Shown here one piece after another: positions 6,844 to 10,058 of a DNA stretch of 10,058 nucleotides. Source of the stretch: Scybalocola_A sp900557175 (GTDB taxonomy: Bacteria; Bacillota; Clostridia; Lachnospirales; Lachnospiraceae); assembly GCA_937890745.1 (NCBI GenBank), contig CALADH010000068.1, forward strand, positions 1 to 10,058, read 5' to 3'. The first letter of the stretch is position 1; every line of letters begins with the position of its first letter. A model generated the notes under the pieces. That model made no database searches. It had not been told where the DNA came from and was given only the letters and a program-made list of their open reading frames with translations. The translations under genes and the position numbers were made by a program.

Positions 6844-6904
6844 TTATAAAGCTGAGAATTATATGGCAGAATAACTTAAAAATTTAAAATGGGCTATTAA
6901 CACG

Positions 6905-6942
6905 TATATGTGTCCTGTGTTTACACGGGACACATATATTTT
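6905..6942 (+). terminator. Terminator-like hairpin in the leader, upstream of the third permease start
   Basis: TATATGTGTCCTGTGT at 6905-6920 pairs with ACACGGGACACATATA at 6923-6938, 16 pairs with a single G-U. The literal loop is 2 nt, so the top pairs probably open. Four T residues (6939-6942) follow. It sits only 26 nt before the ATG, inside the leader of the gene it would switch off. The short T-run makes termination possible but not certain. Confidence 0.65.
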
Positions 6943-6956
6943 AAATATACTGGAAA

Positions 6957-6962
6957 AGAGGG
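6957..6962 (+). promoter_or_regulatory. Ribosome binding site of the third permease gene
   Basis: AGAGGG lies 6 nt before ATG 6969. It is 15 nt past the T-run of the leader hairpin, so the hairpin itself does not cover it; control by that hairpin would act on transcription rather than by directly masking the site. Confidence 0.75.
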
Positions 6963-6968
6963 CAGATT

Positions 6969-9900
6969 ATGGGGAAAAATAATATTTTTATAAAATCTAT
7001 TTTTCGCAAGCCTTTAAAGGTGATTCTTATATTTTTGATTGTAGTACTGATGAGTTTTACATTTGTAACGCGGATTGTGGAATACACTGTCATAAATAAA
7101 GAAGTTAAGCGATTGTCAGATTATTATAAACCGGTGGGACGTCTTATTCCGGTAAATAGTGAAGATACCGACTTGAGTAAAGAAGCAGAAAATATTCTTC
7201 GTAAAGATGAGAATGTAGAACTTTTAAATGTTCAAAGAAGCTTTTGTGGACTTATGGATGAAACAATAACACCTGCTAGGGATCCTATTTCTCCATTAGA
7301 TATCGTCTATTATTATGGTAAAATTACTTTTATTGATGTTTTAGAGGATGAAAGTAAACCTTATTTTTTGGATGAAAATAACAGATGTCGTTATGACTGT
7401 ACAATTTATGTTGTTCCAGACAAAACTGTCATAGGATTTTCGGAAAATTTAATTTTAAATGAGCAATTAACAATACATTGGTATGTAGATGATAAAAAGC
7501 TTTTGGATTCTGTTCTTGAGGAACTTAAGGTAGGAAATAGATATTTTTTTAAAAATTTAGTTACCTATTTTATGTTTAATAATGAAAAAAAGATGACATA
7601 TTATTTGGAACCTTTTGAAGGAGAAAAGTACATGTATCCTGCGGACAGCGGAGATGTAATATTAGAAAGTCAAAAAGATTTGGAAGATATTAAGCTTCGG
7701 GAAATTCAAAAACATGCGCTTATAGTGAATACGTCTAAGGGGATGGAAGTGTCTCCTGAATTTTATGAAAAATATCATTTGACACAGGGAAGATATATTA
7801 CAAATCAGGATAATCGTGAAGTGCAGAAAGTTTGTGTTGTACGAAGCGAGTTTGCAGAAGAAAATGGATTGTCTATAGGGGATAAATTGTCGCTGAAGAT
7901 GACAGATAATGCAAATCCCAAATATTATCTGTCTGAAAATGCAGCATGGCCGGATAGTCAATATGTCAATGAAGACTTTGAGATTATTGGTACTTATACA
8001 AGTCAGAACTTGGAGGCAACTAATTTCTTATGTGATGAAATTTTTGTGCCGGATTCAGTGTTTCCTAAAGAATGGGGGCAAAACAGGTCATTTTCGTTAG
8101 ATGGTATGTATTTTGTAATTAATTCACCGGAAGGAGGAACACACTTTTTAAGAAATACTCAGAAAAGTTTGGAACAGGAAGGTTATGCAATCGAATTTAT
8201 AGAAAATGGTTGGGAAAATTTTAAGACAGCTTCAGAACCGATGAAACAGTCGGCAAAGATGGGGATTTTAGTTTTTGGAATTATTTTAGTTATTACATTT
8301 ATAGCTACTTCCGCAGCTTTCATCGCGTTATATTATAAAATGTGGATAACGATACGATTTCTTGGTGTTCCAAAGAAAAAGGCTTCCGGACAGTTTGGCA
8401 CGTCTGTTATCATGATCGGAGGTATAGGCGTGGTTTTGGGCAGTATGTTATCATGGAATTATGCGCTTGAAAAAGCAAACGAGACATTGACTGTGCTTCA
8501 TGTGAATCAAGATGTAAGTGATCCTGCAGCATTACCGTTGTATATATTGTTTATATTTTCTCTTGCTATTGTCCTTTTATGGATGCTTATAAGCTTAATG
8601 ATACTCGGTTGTTCTTCAAAAGGCACGCTTTTGGATAAGCTTCATACACGGCAGAAAACAACGAAAAAATCAGGTGAAAAGGTTTTAATTGATTCATCGG
8701 AAAAAGCACCTGTGATGGAAAGTGACGTTATAACAAAAGTGAAATCTAGTGAAACAAAAATTGCAAACAATGATACAACAAAAAAAATTTCTGTGGATTT
8801 GCAAGGAACGATGCGAATAGAATTTTATATCCGTTATATATATCATCATTTCTTGCGTACAGTATGGAAGAATCTGCTTATTATAGTTGTTATTGGTGGA
8901 TTTATTTTTTGTCTTGGATGGATGCAGGGAAACATAAAGCGTAATGAAGATAAAATTAGTGAACTTTATGATCATACAACGGTGAACGGAAAGATTGTGC
9001 CGCAGGCAGGAAGTAATTATGCTGAAAATGGGGCTTATATTTACAGCGATGTCATAGATACATTTACTGAATCCGGCTATATTGATAAGTTCATTTTAGA
9101 AGCATCAGTGTCGACGGTACTTGAAAGTAGTAAAAACAAAGAGGTCGTATCAACAGAAACGTACGGCATTGGGAATATAGAAGTTTATGAGCCTATAAAG
9201 GATAGTACAGTTAATATCACTTATATGGATGGTTATGATGATTCTGTTTTTGAAATATCGGAAGAAGCTTCCGATGACGAAAAAATGGTAATGATTGTAT
9301 CAGAGGAAATTATGAGTTCGCTTGATTTGAAATTAGGAGATACGGTTAAGGCAGTATTTATGCAAAATAGCGGTGGGCTCCCGATAAGACGTGAAAAGGA
9401 AGTTAAAGTCGTCGGAACTTATCCATATAAATCAGGATATTTTGTATATGCACCATTAGTATCATTAAAGAGCTTTATTGGTAACGATAACCTTTATTAC
9501 ACGAGGGCAGAATTTGAAATAAAAAAAGATAAAAACAGAGAGATTGCAAAGTTTAAGGAAATGATTTCAGATGTGACGAAACGTCCGGAAAATCAATATA
9601 TGGCAAAAATATCCTGCTTGATTCAAGATGATGAGTTGGTGAAGGCGCTTGATCCTTTGCAAAAAAATGTGGATTTGATGCGTTTGCTATATCCTGTAAT
9701 TATCGTGATTGTTGTCATTGTATCAGCACTTGGTAATATATTTGTTATTTTGATGACGGAGAAAGAGGCGGCAATCATGCGTATATTAGGTACACCTCAT
9801 AAAAGTATCGGTGCAATTATAGGTATTCGTCAGTTTGTTTTAAATGTCATTGGTATCATGGTAGGAATTGGTGCGGTTGCTTTGATGATAGGGGGACGTG

Positions 9901-10028
9901 CTGTGATTCAAAAAATATTGTTATGTGCCGGACTTTGTTTAATAGTTGGCATTGTATCAATCGTTAGTACGGTAATTGCAGTAGCGACACGCAGACATCC
10001 GATGGACTTACTTTCGGTGAAAGAATAA
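6969..10028 (+). CDS. FtsX/MacB-like ABC transporter permease with two fused modules (complete, 1019 aa)
   Basis: This is the third paralogue, with the same 1+3 / 1+3 helix plan. Helix 17-35 is followed by a long ectodomain to about 430, helices near 431-455, 477-497 and 521-546, and a polar Lys/Ser/Thr-rich linker to about 633. Then come helix 634-652, a second ectodomain, and helices near 908-929, 957-977 and 983-1005. Shared motifs are SDYYKPVGRL (50-59), IGD (303-305), ENGWENF (412-418), RFLG (463-466) in module 1 and RILGT in module 2. The protein ends LSVKE, against IQVKE in the second permease. The linker is longer than in that protein and ectodomain 1 is the most diverged part, which suggests a different ligand or partner. 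Codons are visibly more A/T-rich than in the first two paralogues. The gene has its own promoter and a structured leader. No ATPase is adjacent and the substrate is unknown. Confidence 0.93.
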   Translation: MGKNNIFIKSIFRKPLKVILIFLIVVLMSFTFVTRIVEYTVINKEVKRLSDYYKPVGRLIPVNSEDTDLSKEAENILRKDENVELLNVQRSFCGLMDETITPARDPISPLDIVYYYGKITFIDVLEDESKPYFLDENNRCRYDCTIYVVPDKTVIGFSENLILNEQLTIHWYVDDKKLLDSVLEELKVGNRYFFKNLVTYFMFNNEKKMTYYLEPFEGEKYMYPADSGDVILESQKDLEDIKLREIQKHALIVNTSKGMEVSPEFYEKYHLTQGRYITNQDNREVQKVCVVRSEFAEENGLSIGDKLSLKMTDNANPKYYLSENAAWPDSQYVNEDFEIIGTYTSQNLEATNFLCDEIFVPDSVFPKEWGQNRSFSLDGMYFVINSPEGGTHFLRNTQKSLEQEGYAIEFIENGWENFKTASEPMKQSAKMGILVFGIILVITFIATSAAFIALYYKMWITIRFLGVPKKKASGQFGTSVIMIGGIGVVLGSMLSWNYALEKANETLTVLHVNQDVSDPAALPLYILFIFSLAIVLLWMLISLMILGCSSKGTLLDKLHTRQKTTKKSGEKVLIDSSEKAPVMESDVITKVKSSETKIANNDTTKKISVDLQGTMRIEFYIRYIYHHFLRTVWKNLLIIVVIGGFIFCLGWMQGNIKRNEDKISELYDHTTVNGKIVPQAGSNYAENGAYIYSDVIDTFTESGYIDKFILEASVSTVLESSKNKEVVSTETYGIGNIEVYEPIKDSTVNITYMDGYDDSVFEISEEASDDEKMVMIVSEEIMSSLDLKLGDTVKAVFMQNSGGLPIRREKEVKVVGTYPYKSGYFVYAPLVSLKSFIGNDNLYYTRAEFEIKKDKNREIAKFKEMISDVTKRPENQYMAKISCLIQDDELVKALDPLQKNVDLMRLLYPVIIVIVVIVSALGNIFVILMTEKEAAIMRILGTPHKSIGAIIGIRQFVLNVIGIMVGIGAVALMIGGRAVIQKILLCAGLCLIVGIVSIVSTVIAVATRRHPMDLLSVKE

Positions 10029-10058
10029 GGAGCTTCCTGTATAATTCAAATATAAGGA
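10029..10058 (+). other. Start of the downstream spacer
   Basis: Thirty bases follow the last stop codon. A TATAAT-like hexamer occurs at 10040-10045 without a credible -35 box, and the window ends in AAGGA, which could be the ribosome binding site of a further gene just outside. Too little is visible to call either. Confidence 0.2.

Larger units (their letters stand above)
6781..6942 (+). ncRNA. Candidate 5' leader/attenuator RNA of the third permease gene
   Basis: This spans the predicted start point to the end of the terminator-like hairpin. It contains a short ORF (6808-6843). TTAAGTT at 6827-6833 can pair with AACTTAA at 6873-6879, and TGCC at 6837-6840 with GGCA at 6865-6868; both upstream arms lie inside the ORF, so a translating ribosome would open them. 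ACAC at 6900-6903 can pair with GTGT at 6910-6913, competing weakly with the terminator stem. No long, convincing antiterminator was found. The layout recalls ribosome-mediated attenuators of antibiotic-response genes, but no named riboswitch or leader family was recognised. A free small RNA of about 160 nt is the alternative. Confidence 0.45.

Overview
The window looks like a chromosomal stretch from a low-to-moderate GC Firmicute, most likely a gut-type Clostridia member (Lachnospiraceae-like). The grounds are strong AGGAGG-type ribosome binding sites, AT-rich spacers with sigma-A-like promoters, U-tract terminators, and long FtsX-like permeases next to an Rpn/PD-(D/E)XK gene, a pairing common in that group. 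The taxon is inferred from style; no marker gene is present.

Layout: (1) 1-2132, the 3' two thirds of a large FtsX/MacB-type ABC permease whose start lies before the window. (2) 2133-2377, a spacer with an 11-bp inverted repeat and a promoter. (3) 2378-3256, an Rpn-family nuclease/putative transposase gene with a 24-bp coding tandem repeat, closed by a strong terminator. (4) 3257-3600, an AT-rich spacer with that terminator, two further perfect inverted repeats and a promoter. (5) 3601-6609, a complete second permease paralogue (1002 aa). (6) 6610-6968, a spacer with a terminator, a promoter, a possible 10-11 codon leader ORF and a 16-bp terminator-like hairpin just before the next gene. (7) 6969-10028, a complete third paralogue (1019 aa), visibly more A+T rich than the first two.

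The three permeases share one plan. There are two FtsX/MacB modules per polypeptide, each with one transmembrane helix, a large extracytoplasmic domain and three more helices, joined by a charged cytoplasmic linker. One chain may therefore supply what a dimer of ordinary MacB-type permeases supplies. No ABC ATPase is encoded here, so the energising subunit must be outside the window or shared. Substrates cannot be read from the sequence; related systems handle antimicrobial peptides, lipoproteins or cell-wall signalling.

The most interesting signals are regulatory. The 5' leader of the third permease gene has the layout of a transcription attenuator (promoter, tiny ORF, terminator hairpin, then the coding region). 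A 22-bp AT-rich sequence is repeated exactly upstream of the second and third permeases. The remaining points are the 5'-truncated first gene, the lone Rpn gene between the paralogues, and its in-frame tandem repeat.
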